A stretch of DNA of 64,000 bases, taken from contig JAXLUI010000001.1 of assembly GCA_046329585.1 (NCBI GenBank), forward strand, positions 2,604,001-2,668,000. The letters are read 5' to 3'. The position numbers were made by a program, and so were the translations under genes. The notes beneath the pieces were generated by a model. The model worked only from the letters and a program-made list of their open reading frames with translations. It searched no databases and was not told the DNA's origin. Of this stretch, positions 32,560 to 40,413 are shown piece by piece; the stretch's first letter is position 1; each line of letters begins with the position of its first letter. This stretch comes from DLKC01 sp002478885. Lineage in GTDB: Bacteria > Bacteroidota > Bacteroidia > Chitinophagales > Chitinophagaceae.

Positions 32560-33276
32560 ATGCAAGAACAAGAATACATAAAACAAGAATTAAAAGAGAT
32601 TTCGCCGTTGTTAAGCAGCCTTGCCAAGCAATGCCCATACAAGGATCCGGCGGGGTATTTCAATTCATTGCCAGAAATTATTCTTGGTACCGTTAAGTTG
32701 ACGACGCTTACTGATAGCAGTAGCGTATATTCCTTGCCTTCCGGGTATTTTGAAAATTTTGCTAACAACATTTTGCAGAAGATCAAGTCACAGGAAAAAA
32801 AGCAAAATGATGTAGAAGCCGAACTCGAGGAAGTTGCGCCAGCGCTCAATAAGATTCAAAAGAAGAACATTTACAGCCTTCCGGAAAATTATTTCGAAAA
32901 TTTAGCGAAAGATATTGATTTGTTTAAGGGGAAAGCAAATGTGGTTTCTTTGACAGCTGAATTCAAGCGAGCACTTCACTATGCTGTTGCCGCTTCGGTA
33001 TTGTTTGTGATTGCAAGCACCTCTTTTCTATATGTACACCAACATACAAAGAATCTAAATAAGCCGCTTAGTATTGAGCAACGCCTGGCAACCCTGAACG
33101 ATGATGATATTATTAATTACCTGAAATATGACCATCAGGGCGATGATATTAGCCCCGCATCAAACTCGCAGGATACCCAGTTACAGAATTTACTTATGGA
33201 TGCCAGTGATGAAGAAATTGAGCGTTATCTTGATGAAAGTAACGGCAGCAATGAAAAAAATGTTAAGGGTATTTAA
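32560..33276 (+). CDS. single-span membrane protein with three internal repeats, putative anti-sigma factor
   Basis: 238 residues. The N-terminal 130 residues contain three versions of a motif: YKDPAGYFNSLPEIIL, YSLPSGYFENFANNIL and YSLPENYFENLAKDID. One transmembrane helix (HYAVAASVLFVIASTSFLYV) lies near residues 137-156, and an acidic C-terminal domain follows (NDDDIINYL, ASDEEIERYLDE). The gene starts 37 bases after the sigma factor stop. The layout of a cytoplasmic N-part, one span and an extracytoplasmic tail fits an anti-sigma factor, but no zinc-binding anti-sigma motif is present. The function is inferred from position. Confidence 0.6.
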   Translation: MQEQEYIKQELKEISPLLSSLAKQCPYKDPAGYFNSLPEIILGTVKLTTLTDSSSVYSLPSGYFENFANNILQKIKSQEKKQNDVEAELEEVAPALNKIQKKNIYSLPENYFENLAKDIDLFKGKANVVSLTAEFKRALHYAVAASVLFVIASTSFLYVHQHTKNLNKPLSIEQRLATLNDDDIINYLKYDHQGDDISPASNSQDTQLQNLLMDASDEEIERYLDESNGSNEKNVKGI

Positions 33277-33717
33277 ATGTGGTTAAAGATGAAAAAAATG
33301 TTTTTTGTTGTTTCTATATTGTTTTCACAATTCTATATTTGTGACGGACAGACACGGGATAATGCAACGAATCAGGTGGAGTCTGTTAAGGTAGAGTATA
33401 TGTCTAAGGAGTTGAATTTAACTCCCGATGAGTCCAAAAAATTCTGGCCAGTTTACAATCAATACTTTGCTGAAGTTAAGCAAGCAAAGAAAGATCATCC
33501 GAATGATGAAGTAGCATTTGAAGAGAAGGTTGTAGAAATAAGGAAAAAATATAAGGGTAACTTCAAGGGCATTTTGAGTAACGATACAAGAGTGAACAAG
33601 GTGTTTGTCTCGGAAAAAAATTTAAGGGACATTTTGAAGAAAGAGTTACAGGACCGACAAAGGAGAAAAAAATACCCGGGCATACGGCAATCTCCCACAA
33701 GAAAAATAAAGAATTAG
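33277..33717 (+). CDS. small secreted protein with a CpxP/Spy-like helical core, end of the sigma cassette
   Basis: 146 residues. The start codon directly follows the previous stop (ATG 33277, with a second ATG at 33289). It has a signal peptide (MKKMFFVVSILFSQFYICDG) and then ELNLTPDESKKFWPVYNQYFAEV, which resembles the L-T-x-x-Q-type helices of Spy/CpxP periplasmic chaperones. It is strongly basic toward the end (DRQRRKKYPGIRQSPTRKIKN). It could sense or buffer envelope stress for the sigma factor. A terminator follows. Confidence 0.6.
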   Translation: MWLKMKKMFFVVSILFSQFYICDGQTRDNATNQVESVKVEYMSKELNLTPDESKKFWPVYNQYFAEVKQAKKDHPNDEVAFEEKVVEIRKKYKGNFKGILSNDTRVNKVFVSEKNLRDILKKELQDRQRRKKYPGIRQSPTRKIKN

Positions 33718-33757
33718 TCAAAGATATTTAACTAGGTGTTTTTCATAGGTTAGCAAC

Positions 33758-33790
33758 GGCCAGCTCTGTTTAGGGCAGGCCTATTTTTTT
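33758..33790 (+). terminator. intrinsic terminator of the sigma factor cassette
   Basis: GGCCAGCTC pairs with GGGCAGGCC around TGTTTA with one A-A mismatch. TATTTTTTT follows at 33782-33790. It lies 41 bases after the last gene of the cassette. Confidence 0.75.
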
Positions 33791-33871
33791 AAAGCCCATC
33801 CAAAAAGTTTATAAGCGTATTGTCCCTGATGTGCTATGATAACAGCGAACCGGAAATATTCCTACTGCAGC

Positions 33872-34456
33872 CTAACTATAATAGGGTTTAATCATAAAAT
33901 ATATAACGGGTCCTGTAACGGCAACATAAAACCAGAGTGGCCAAGTATATCGAGCCAGCCTCTTATGAACCGGATATTCCGCAATTAACGCCCGATAGGC
34001 AGTAAAGAGTATAAATGGAAGAATTACGGCAGCAAGAACAATATGCGTTGAAAGAATAATAAGGTAAAGGGTCCTCATATAGCCAACTGCAGTTGCTTCG
34101 GCACCGGAAAGTGTGCCATCATGATTTGCATCTCCAAACTTTGCTTCACCAGCAAGCAAATGATGCATTATATAAGAAACCAAAAACAATATTGAAAGAA
34201 CCAGAGCTGAGAGCATCAATTTTTTGTGCACCGCATATTTCTGCATCCTTACGGAAATTAATGCGGCCAGCAACAATATGGCTATAGCTGTATTGATAAA
34301 AGCATTTGCCATGGCAAAATTGTGGACGTCGAAGCCCAAATGGATATCCAGTTTAAAATTTCCAAGTAATGCAACTGCTGAAAAAACAATCACTGAAAAA
34401 ATCCAGATCAGTCTTTTTGCTTTTTTGTCATTCTTACTAAATGATGCTGCCAACAT
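33872..34456 (-). CDS. DUF420 membrane protein of the cytochrome oxidase assembly group
   Basis: 194 residues with five predicted membrane segments. Conserved His residues lie in MQKYAVHKKLMLSALVLSILF, LVSYIMHHLL and HIVLAAVILPFILFTAYRAL, followed by HKRLARYTWPLWFYVAVTGPVIYFM. This pattern is DUF420, a family found next to cytochrome oxidase genes and thought to help assembly, possibly heme or copper related. It is 12 bases after the SCO gene in the same direction and is the last gene of the respiratory region. Confidence 0.88.
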   Translation of the reverse strand: MLAASFSKNDKKAKRLIWIFSVIVFSAVALLGNFKLDIHLGFDVHNFAMANAFINTAIAILLLAALISVRMQKYAVHKKLMLSALVLSILFLVSYIMHHLLAGEAKFGDANHDGTLSGAEATAVGYMRTLYLIILSTHIVLAAVILPFILFTAYRALIAEYPVHKRLARYTWPLWFYVAVTGPVIYFMIKPYYS

Positions 34457-34468
34457 TAATCGTCTCGT

Positions 34469-35278
34469 TTAGTGTTTGTCCCTTTTTCTAAATAAAATGC
34501 TTATCGCGATTATTACAATAATCAGCGTAATGACAAAAAACACTCCCATTTGCAACGGATCAAAAGGCAGTGGCTCCGGGTTGGTTTCCTTTTCAAGCAT
34601 CAGCAAACCAATATCTTTCGACATCTGTGCAAGCGAAATCGTGTCTAGCCCATTGTAAAAGCCCCGCACATTAAAGTTCTTGTCAAGTAATACAAATCGC
34701 TGCGTATGAGCAAAATTAGGATCTATCACTGCAGTAGAATCATACTTGTCCACTTTTAACTCCTGGAAAATAAAATTGTAAATAGTATCCTTGGGGCCGG
34801 TCAACATCCACCAATTGTCGTGGTTAACTTTGTATTTATCTGCGTATGCTTTTAGTGCCCTTACTGAATCTCTTTCGGGATCTATTGTAAAAGACACAAA
34901 TTGAACAATCGACGTGTCGGGTTTATCCATCGGATCGCCACCTTTTAAAAAAGACTGCTGCAACTTCGCCATGTTTGCAGTAAGCTTCGGACATACATAA
35001 GCGCAACTGGTAAAGAAAAAGTCTGCAACGATTATCTTTCCGTTAATGTCGTATAAATTGACAGTATCCCCCAACTGATTCTGAAGCCGGATATTTCCTA
35101 CTTTATGCCAAACCGTATCAGATGTTACTTTACCGTCTCTCACCGTGTTAACAATAGAATCGGGCAAATAGTGACGCGGTAAAACCACAGCGTCATCGCT
35201 GGCGAACTTGACCAGCAAATAACTCCCAAGTGGGATGAACACCGCTATACAAATTGCTACCAACGCTTTTTTATTCAT
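34469..35278 (-). CDS. SCO1/SenC-type copper chaperone for cytochrome oxidase
   Basis: 269 residues. An N-terminal membrane anchor (LVAICIAVFIPLGSYLLVKF) is followed by a thioredoxin-like domain. Its copper-binding CxxxC lies in FFFTSCAYVCPKLTANM and the partner His in FAHTQRFVLLD. A second membrane helix closes the protein (FVITLIIVIIAISILFRKRD), which is uncommon for SCO proteins. It is thought to deliver copper to the CuA site of oxidase subunit II. It is preceded by a terminator after subunit IV, so SCO and DUF420 may form a separate short transcript. Confidence 0.9.
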   Translation of the reverse strand: MNKKALVAICIAVFIPLGSYLLVKFASDDAVVLPRHYLPDSIVNTVRDGKVTSDTVWHKVGNIRLQNQLGDTVNLYDINGKIIVADFFFTSCAYVCPKLTANMAKLQQSFLKGGDPMDKPDTSIVQFVSFTIDPERDSVRALKAYADKYKVNHDNWWMLTGPKDTIYNFIFQELKVDKYDSTAVIDPNFAHTQRFVLLDKNFNVRGFYNGLDTISLAQMSKDIGLLMLEKETNPEPLPFDPLQMGVFFVITLIIVIIAISILFRKRDKH

Positions 35279-35291
35279 GTGACTAATTAAT

Positions 35292-35320
35292 AAAAAACCA
35301 CCGCAGCGGGGCGATGGTTT
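35292..35320 (-). terminator. terminator between oxidase subunit IV and SCO
   Basis: On the minus strand ACCA-TCGC pairs with GCGG-TGGT and is followed by TTTTTATTA. It lies 36 bases after the subunit IV stop and splits the oxidase genes from SCO/DUF420. Confidence 0.65.
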
Positions 35321-35355
35321 AGCATTAGGAAAATATTTTACATTGATCGCTCAGG

Positions 35356-35793
35356 CTAATTCATTTCACCATGTTTCTCTTCTTTGCCTTTTGACTCAGG
35401 TTCTTTTTTTTCCATTTTCATTTGCGAATGATCGTAATGAAACCTGTCGTAAGTGTTTCTGAGATTTTTATATGAATTACCATCTGAAAGAAAAGCAATA
35501 ATAAACCATACAAACAAAAACAAAGGAACAACGATAGTCATGATCAGGTTACGAAGCTCATGTTTAAGATGCATAAAATATCCAACTATGTAAAAGGCCT
35601 TTGCCAACATCAAAATAACGATTGCTCCTTTAATAAAATGCTTAAGAAAGCCTTCATCCATCCCCATCATAATAAAACCCAATATCAATTCTACAATTGT
35701 AAGAACAGACAGAATAACGGTCACTCTTACAATCTCTTTCTTACCACCTCCAACATTATGGTCCTGATGCAAAACAGCTGATGTATGTTCCAT
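35356..35793 (-). CDS. cytochrome c oxidase subunit IV family protein
   Basis: 145 residues from the ATG at 35793; the longer frame to 35859 would overlap the subunit III gene. Three membrane helices (VTVILSVLTIVELILGFIM, GAIVILMLAKAFYIVGYFM, IMTIVVPLFLFVWFIIAFL) fit the prokaryotic CoxD/CtaF type. The tail is charged and rich in Glu and Lys. It is a small accessory subunit of the aa3-type oxidase in the inner membrane. It starts 25 bases after the subunit III gene. Confidence 0.85.
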   Translation of the reverse strand: MEHTSAVLHQDHNVGGGKKEIVRVTVILSVLTIVELILGFIMMGMDEGFLKHFIKGAIVILMLAKAFYIVGYFMHLKHELRNLIMTIVVPLFLFVWFIIAFLSDGNSYKNLRNTYDRFHYDHSQMKMEKKEPESKGKEEKHGEMN

Positions 35794-35818
35794 GCTGAAA
35801 CTTTTTTTCGATTTGAAT

Positions 35819-36499
35819 TTAGAGAAGATAAAAACAAGTGAATACAAATACCCAAACAAGGTCTACAAAGTGCCAGTATAAGCCAGCCTTTTCTATCATT
35901 AAATAATGACCACGGTTTTCAAACTTATTCTGAAGCGTCATTATCAGCATAATTACATTTATAACCACTCCGGAAAATACGTGAAACCCATGAAAGCCTG
36001 TTATGGTAAAAAAGAAGTTCGTGAAATTTGTTGTCGAGATGGTACCATCTGCATTAGGAAAAGGATTGCGACCCCACCATGCGCCTTCATGAAAAAGATG
36101 AGTCCATTCCCATGCCTGGCAGCCTAAGAAAGCAAGACCTCCAATAATAGTCCAGATAAGGTACTTAACCACGCCCTTTTTGTCCATGTTATGACCTGCG
36201 TGTACCGCAAGCACCATAGTAACCGAACTTATAATGAGTATAAAGGTCATAATGCTCACGAATACAAGCGGAGCATGCACACCTTCCGGCGCAAGCGGAA
36301 ATGAATTAAAGACTTCATTGGGGTTGGGCCAGCCATTTGTTGCAAACCTTGTGGTACCATAAGAAATAAGAAATGCGCCAAATGTGAAGGCGTCACTCAT
36401 CAAAAAATACCACATCATTAGTTTACCGTACTCTACATTGAAAGGGCTCTTGCCGCCACTCCAGTGTTTGGTTGCTGTGGGTGCAGTTGTTGTTGACAT
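35819..36499 (-). CDS. cytochrome c oxidase subunit III (226-residue form)
   Basis: 226 residues. It begins with HWSGGKSPFNVEYGKLMMWYFLMSDAFTFG, a Glu/Asp-rich start typical of heme-copper oxidase subunit III, and has about five to six membrane segments. Conserved elements are QAWEWTHLFHEG, FFTITGFHGFHVFSGVV and GLYWHFVDLVWVFVFTCFYL. A second subunit III-like gene lies just upstream (36737-37312). Paired subunit III genes are usual in Bacteroidota aa3 oxidases. It is co-directional with subunit IV. Confidence 0.92.
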   Translation of the reverse strand: MSTTTAPTATKHWSGGKSPFNVEYGKLMMWYFLMSDAFTFGAFLISYGTTRFATNGWPNPNEVFNSFPLAPEGVHAPLVFVSIMTFILIISSVTMVLAVHAGHNMDKKGVVKYLIWTIIGGLAFLGCQAWEWTHLFHEGAWWGRNPFPNADGTISTTNFTNFFFTITGFHGFHVFSGVVINVIMLIMTLQNKFENRGHYLMIEKAGLYWHFVDLVWVFVFTCFYLL

Positions 36500-36676
36500 G
36501 TTAATGATAAAGGTTTCGTTTGCAAATTTATTGGCTACCCATTAATTGGGCATATAAAATGATAACTTTTTTCCGCGATCAGCAAAGATTTTTTAACAGC
36601 CTTACTGTCGCTTATATTTATTTTAAAAAGCGTTGATATGTTCCAACAATCCCTTTTTGTCCATTTGCTTGTTACA

Positions 36677-36733
36677 GCTTAAGTGTGCGACGCAACAACT
36701 GCTGAGCATTATTTAAAAGCCGGGCACCTCATG
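36677..36733 (+). repeat. dispersed intergenic repeat, copy 14
   Basis: Core GTGCGACGCAAC at 36685-36696, 22 bases, then GCCGGGCACCTCATG. It ends four bases from the stop of the 191-residue subunit III gene. It sits between the two subunit III genes, inside the oxidase gene run. Confidence 0.85.
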
Positions 36734-36736
36734 TTG

Positions 36737-37312
36737 CTATATCCACATAAAGAAAATAAACAGATACACCCATAAAATATCAACGAAATGCCAGTAAGTG
36801 GTTGCGATCTCGATGGGAACCGCGCTGTATACTTTGGATTTTGTACTGAATGCCTTTAAAAAAATAACAACAAGCACCACTACACCAGCCAATACATGTA
36901 ATATGTGCAAGCCGGTAATAATGGCCAGAAACGAGGCAGATGGATTACTGCCTTGCCCCAATAACAACACGCCGTGACCACTTAAAGAAATAAACCCGTA
37001 ACCTTGCAAAATTGCAAACAACACACCAAGAAACGCTGTAATGGAAATGAGTTTGCGGTAACGCTGCATTTCCCTAGCCTTGTATGCTTTCAGAGAAAGA
37101 TGCATTGTAAGACTGCTAAGCATGATAACAACCGTAGAATACCAAAATACAACAGGCATGGAAAACTGGAGCCAGTTGGCCTGGTTACTGCGCACGATAT
37201 AGGCACTTGTTAATCCCGCGAACATCATTATGATGCTGCCCATCGCCACCCACAATGTAAACTTATGCGGGTGAATTCTGTTTCTTTGATTACTGCTCAC
37301 CGTTGTCATCAT
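36737..37312 (-). CDS. cytochrome c oxidase subunit III-like protein (short form)
   Basis: 191 residues from the ATG at 37312; the codon before it is GTG. Five membrane helices are visible, with HPHKFTLWVAMGSIIMMFAG at the start, a middle GLHILHVLAGVVVLVVIF, and TYWHFVDILWVYLFIFF at the end. The WHFVD motif is shared with the longer paralogue. It is a subunit III of the heme-copper oxidase, in the inner membrane. It lies between heme O synthase and the second subunit III gene, with repeat copies 14 and 15 on either side. Confidence 0.9.
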   Translation of the reverse strand: MMTTVSSNQRNRIHPHKFTLWVAMGSIIMMFAGLTSAYIVRSNQANWLQFSMPVVFWYSTVVIMLSSLTMHLSLKAYKAREMQRYRKLISITAFLGVLFAILQGYGFISLSGHGVLLLGQGSNPSASFLAIITGLHILHVLAGVVVLVVIFLKAFSTKSKVYSAVPIEIATTYWHFVDILWVYLFIFFMWI

Positions 37313-37330
37313 CACGTTGATTTATTAGAA

Positions 37331-37387
37331 TCTTTTTTGACCAGCTTTAAAACCAGTGCTCGTCTACGTTGTGTCACTCCCTTTTAC
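37331..37387 (-). repeat. dispersed intergenic repeat, copy 15 (variant B core)
   Basis: Minus-strand GAGTGACACAAC (37368-37379), 22 bases, then GCTGGTCAAAAAAG. It is between heme O synthase and subunit III, with the A-rich end 19 bases from the subunit III start. Confidence 0.75.
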
Positions 37388-37425
37388 CGCACATCAATAA
37401 TCAGCAATACCATTCGACTTCTCTG

Positions 37426-38376
37426 TTAGTTGAGTAAAGCATAACTCAATTTATCCGCCAGCAATGCCAGTAACACAACCGGCAAGTAAATGTAGCTGCT
37501 AAACATTACCCTTCTTGCAGCGCCAACATCCATGCTTATATAGAGCCGCACACATTGAATTAGTATGAACAGGTTTGCAGCGATTACAACCCAAAAACTT
37601 ACTATTCCCGTCAAGCCAAAATAATAGGGCAACACACCCACAGGAATCATCATCACAGCATATGCAATTGCCTGAAGCGCGGTCATTCGCGTTGGCGCTC
37701 CTCCGCCCGGCAGTAGTTTGAATCCAGCTTTCGAGTAGTCGTTATGCGCTACCCAGGCAATTGCCCAAAAATGTGGAAACTGCCATAAAAACTGCAGACC
37801 AAATAAAGACCATCCTGCTCCATTCGATATGTTCGTTCCCTCCACAACCGCAAAAGGGCTGAAAACATTTGTGGCAGCAACCCATCCTATAAGACAGGGT
37901 AACGCCCCGGGCAATCCACCAATCAACACTGACACAGAACTTACCTTTTTTAAAGGCGTATATATATACGCGTATAAAAAAAGGCTGAAAGCAGATAAAA
38001 GTGCAGATGACAAATTAAAGAAATAATACATCATCCACACGCCGATAACGCCGGCTATAAGTGCAAAAGTGTACGCCTCTTTTACAGGCATTCTTCCATC
38101 TGCGACCGGCCTTTTAGAGGTCCGTTTCATTACCGCGTCGGTATCCTTTTCACTTGCCTGATTGATTGCATTTGCACTGCCCGTAATCAACAGTCCCGCG
38201 ACAAAAAGCACGATAATCATTTTAAGATCGTAACTAACAATATCAGGCGCGAGTAAATAACATATAACACATGAAAAAACTACTGTAAAACTGAGGGTGA
38301 ATTTGATCAGTTGAAAATAGTCTTTCACTTTAGATGCCAAAGTAAAAGATGCAGACTTATTTATTGCTTTCCCCAT
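37426..38376 (-). CDS. ctaB: protoheme IX farnesyltransferase (heme O synthase)
   Basis: 316 residues from the ATG at 38376. It is a UbiA-superfamily prenyltransferase with about nine membrane segments. Signature loops are NAINQASEKDTDAVMKRTSKRPVADGR, the N-x-x-x-D-x-x-x-D and R-P-x-x-x-G-R type motif of heme O synthases, and FWAIAWVAHNDYSKAGFKLLPG, the second conserved cytoplasmic loop. It converts heme B to heme O for assembly of the heme-copper oxidase. A terminator lies upstream of it, so it probably starts a new transcript with the subunit III genes. Confidence 0.94.
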   Translation of the reverse strand: MGKAINKSASFTLASKVKDYFQLIKFTLSFTVVFSCVICYLLAPDIVSYDLKMIIVLFVAGLLITGSANAINQASEKDTDAVMKRTSKRPVADGRMPVKEAYTFALIAGVIGVWMMYYFFNLSSALLSAFSLFLYAYIYTPLKKVSSVSVLIGGLPGALPCLIGWVAATNVFSPFAVVEGTNISNGAGWSLFGLQFLWQFPHFWAIAWVAHNDYSKAGFKLLPGGGAPTRMTALQAIAYAVMMIPVGVLPYYFGLTGIVSFWVVIAANLFILIQCVRLYISMDVGAARRVMFSSYIYLPVVLLALLADKLSYALLN

Positions 38377-38433
38377 CACTAATCCAGGTCGCGTTTCAAT
38401 GAACTTCCAAAACAACCTGCGCTTTTTGTATTT

Positions 38434-38457
38434 AAAAAAGCCCTGAAAATTCAGGGC
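38434..38457 (-). terminator. intrinsic terminator after oxidase subunit I
   Basis: On the minus strand GCCCTGAA, loop TT, TTCAGGGC, then TTTTTTAAA: a perfect 8-bp stem with a T tract. It lies 58 bases after the subunit I stop and divides the ActA-to-subunit-I genes from the ctaB genes. Confidence 0.85.
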
Positions 38458-38514
38458 GTTATAAAGTTTGATAATTACCTAAAAGTCTCAGCCGTTTTAT
38501 TTATTAACCGGTCG

Positions 38515-40335
38515 CTAATGAACGCTCTCATCATCTCCGACTGGCGTGGTTTGTGGTATGAAATCCTTACCGTCTTTACCATAGTCATAAGCCCAACGGT
38601 GTACTTCAGGAATTTCACCAGCCCAGTTACCATGTCCTGGCCGAATAGGTGTTGTCCACTCCAACGTGTTTGAACCCCACGGGTTAGTGCTTGTTACCTT
38701 TCTACCTTTGAAAATCGAATAGAAAAAGTTTGCCAGGAACATTAGCTGAACAGCAAAAACAATCATTGCAACAGTGCTTATAAACCTATTTAATTCAGCA
38801 AATTGCTTAAAACTTTCCCATACACTATAGTCATAATACCTTCTTGGCATACCTGCCAATCCTTCGTAATGCATTGGCCAGAAAATGAGGTAGGCACCTA
38901 TCATCGTCATCCAAAAATGTATATAACCAAGATTGTTATTTAAATATCTTCCATACATTTTAGGGAACCAATGATAAATACCAGCAAACATCCCGAACAT
39001 GCTAGCTACACCCATTACTATATGAAAGTGGGCAATAACAAAGTAAGTATCATGCAAGTGTATATCAAGTGCAGAGTTACCTAGCCAAATTCCAGTCAAC
39101 CCACCGGATATGAACAGGCTCACAAATCCAATTGCGAAAAGCATAGCTGGGGTAAAGCGGATATTTCCCCGCCATAAAGTAGTAAGCCAATTGAATACCT
39201 TTATAGCGGAAGGGACAGCTATCAAAAGCGTGAGCAATACAAATATTGATCCGAGGAAAGGATTAAGACCAGTCACGAACATGTGGTGGGCCCAAACAAG
39301 GAATGCCAGAACTGCGATAGCAAACATGGAACCTACCATTGCCATATACCCGAAAATTGGTTTCCTGGCGTTTGTAGATAAAATCTCTGACACCATTCCC
39401 ATTGCCGGGAGCAGGATAATGTAAACCTCTGGATGACCAAGGAACCAGAATAAATGTTGAAAAAGTATTGCACTTCCGCCTTCATTAGGTAACGCACCTA
39501 CTCCGTTCACAAAAATATCAGAAAGGTAAAAGCTCGTTCCAAAATTTCTATCAAAGATCAAAAGAATAAAGCCAGACAATAAAACAGGAAAAGAAAGTAC
39601 ACCAAGAACAGCCGTAAAGAAAAGAGCCCAAATGGTTAATGGAAGTCTGGTCATGCTCATCCCCTTGGTGCGCATGTTCAGTATTGTAGCGATATAATTA
39701 AGACCGCCGAGCAAAGACGATACAACGAACAAAGCCATAGCTATTATCCAAAGATCCATACCGGTCTTGGAACCGGGGGATGCGCTTCCCAAAGCACTTA
39801 ACGGAGGGTAAGCAGTCCAACCACCACTAAATGGTCCTGTTTCCACGAAAATGGAAGAAAGCATTACAATACTTGCTATAAAAAAGAACCAATAGCTTAA
39901 CATATTAAGGAACGGAGACGCCATATCCCTTGCCCCTACCTGAAGAGGTATAAGCAAATTAGCAAACGTCCCGCTTAGCCCAGCTGTAAGCACAAAAAAC
40001 ACCAGTACGGTTCCGTGTGTAGTAACCAAGGCGTAATAAGCTTCCGCACTAATATGTCCGCCTTTGGCCCACTTGCCTAAGATATCTTCAAGCCACGGAA
40101 ATGTGGAGTCAGGATATCCAAGTTGCAAACGGAATAACACAGACATTAATCCCCCCATCACAGCCCAAAACATACCCGTAATAAGGAATTGTTTCGCAAT
40201 CATCTTGTGATCCTGGCTGAAAACATACTTTGAAATAAATGTTTCATGATGATGATGCTCATGATGTTCGATATGATGCTCATCGTGATGTGCTGCAAGG
40301 TCGGCGCCGGAATGCAAAACAGCTTCGTTACTCAT
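38515..40335 (-). CDS. ctaD: cytochrome c oxidase subunit I (aa3-type)
   Basis: 606 residues with twelve or more membrane helices. Heme and copper ligand motifs are clear: TTHGTVLVFFVLTAGL, FWFLGHPEVYIILLPAMG (CuB His and the cross-linked Tyr), WAHHMFVTGLNPF, and HDTYFVIAHFHIVMG (heme ligands). The N-terminus is unusual: a His-rich stretch, HHDEHHIEHHEHHHHETF at about residues 16-33, precedes the first helix and might bind metal. It forms the catalytic core that reduces oxygen and pumps protons. Subunit II is encoded just upstream, 78 bases away. Confidence 0.96.
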   Translation of the reverse strand: MSNEAVLHSGADLAAHHDEHHIEHHEHHHHETFISKYVFSQDHKMIAKQFLITGMFWAVMGGLMSVLFRLQLGYPDSTFPWLEDILGKWAKGGHISAEAYYALVTTHGTVLVFFVLTAGLSGTFANLLIPLQVGARDMASPFLNMLSYWFFFIASIVMLSSIFVETGPFSGGWTAYPPLSALGSASPGSKTGMDLWIIAMALFVVSSLLGGLNYIATILNMRTKGMSMTRLPLTIWALFFTAVLGVLSFPVLLSGFILLIFDRNFGTSFYLSDIFVNGVGALPNEGGSAILFQHLFWFLGHPEVYIILLPAMGMVSEILSTNARKPIFGYMAMVGSMFAIAVLAFLVWAHHMFVTGLNPFLGSIFVLLTLLIAVPSAIKVFNWLTTLWRGNIRFTPAMLFAIGFVSLFISGGLTGIWLGNSALDIHLHDTYFVIAHFHIVMGVASMFGMFAGIYHWFPKMYGRYLNNNLGYIHFWMTMIGAYLIFWPMHYEGLAGMPRRYYDYSVWESFKQFAELNRFISTVAMIVFAVQLMFLANFFYSIFKGRKVTSTNPWGSNTLEWTTPIRPGHGNWAGEIPEVHRWAYDYGKDGKDFIPQTTPVGDDESVH

Positions 40336-40413
40336 ACTATAAACTCTTTAGGAAGAATAATGTGATTTTAAAAACAAACTAACATCTCTTAAACCAGAAC
40401 ATGATTTTAACTA

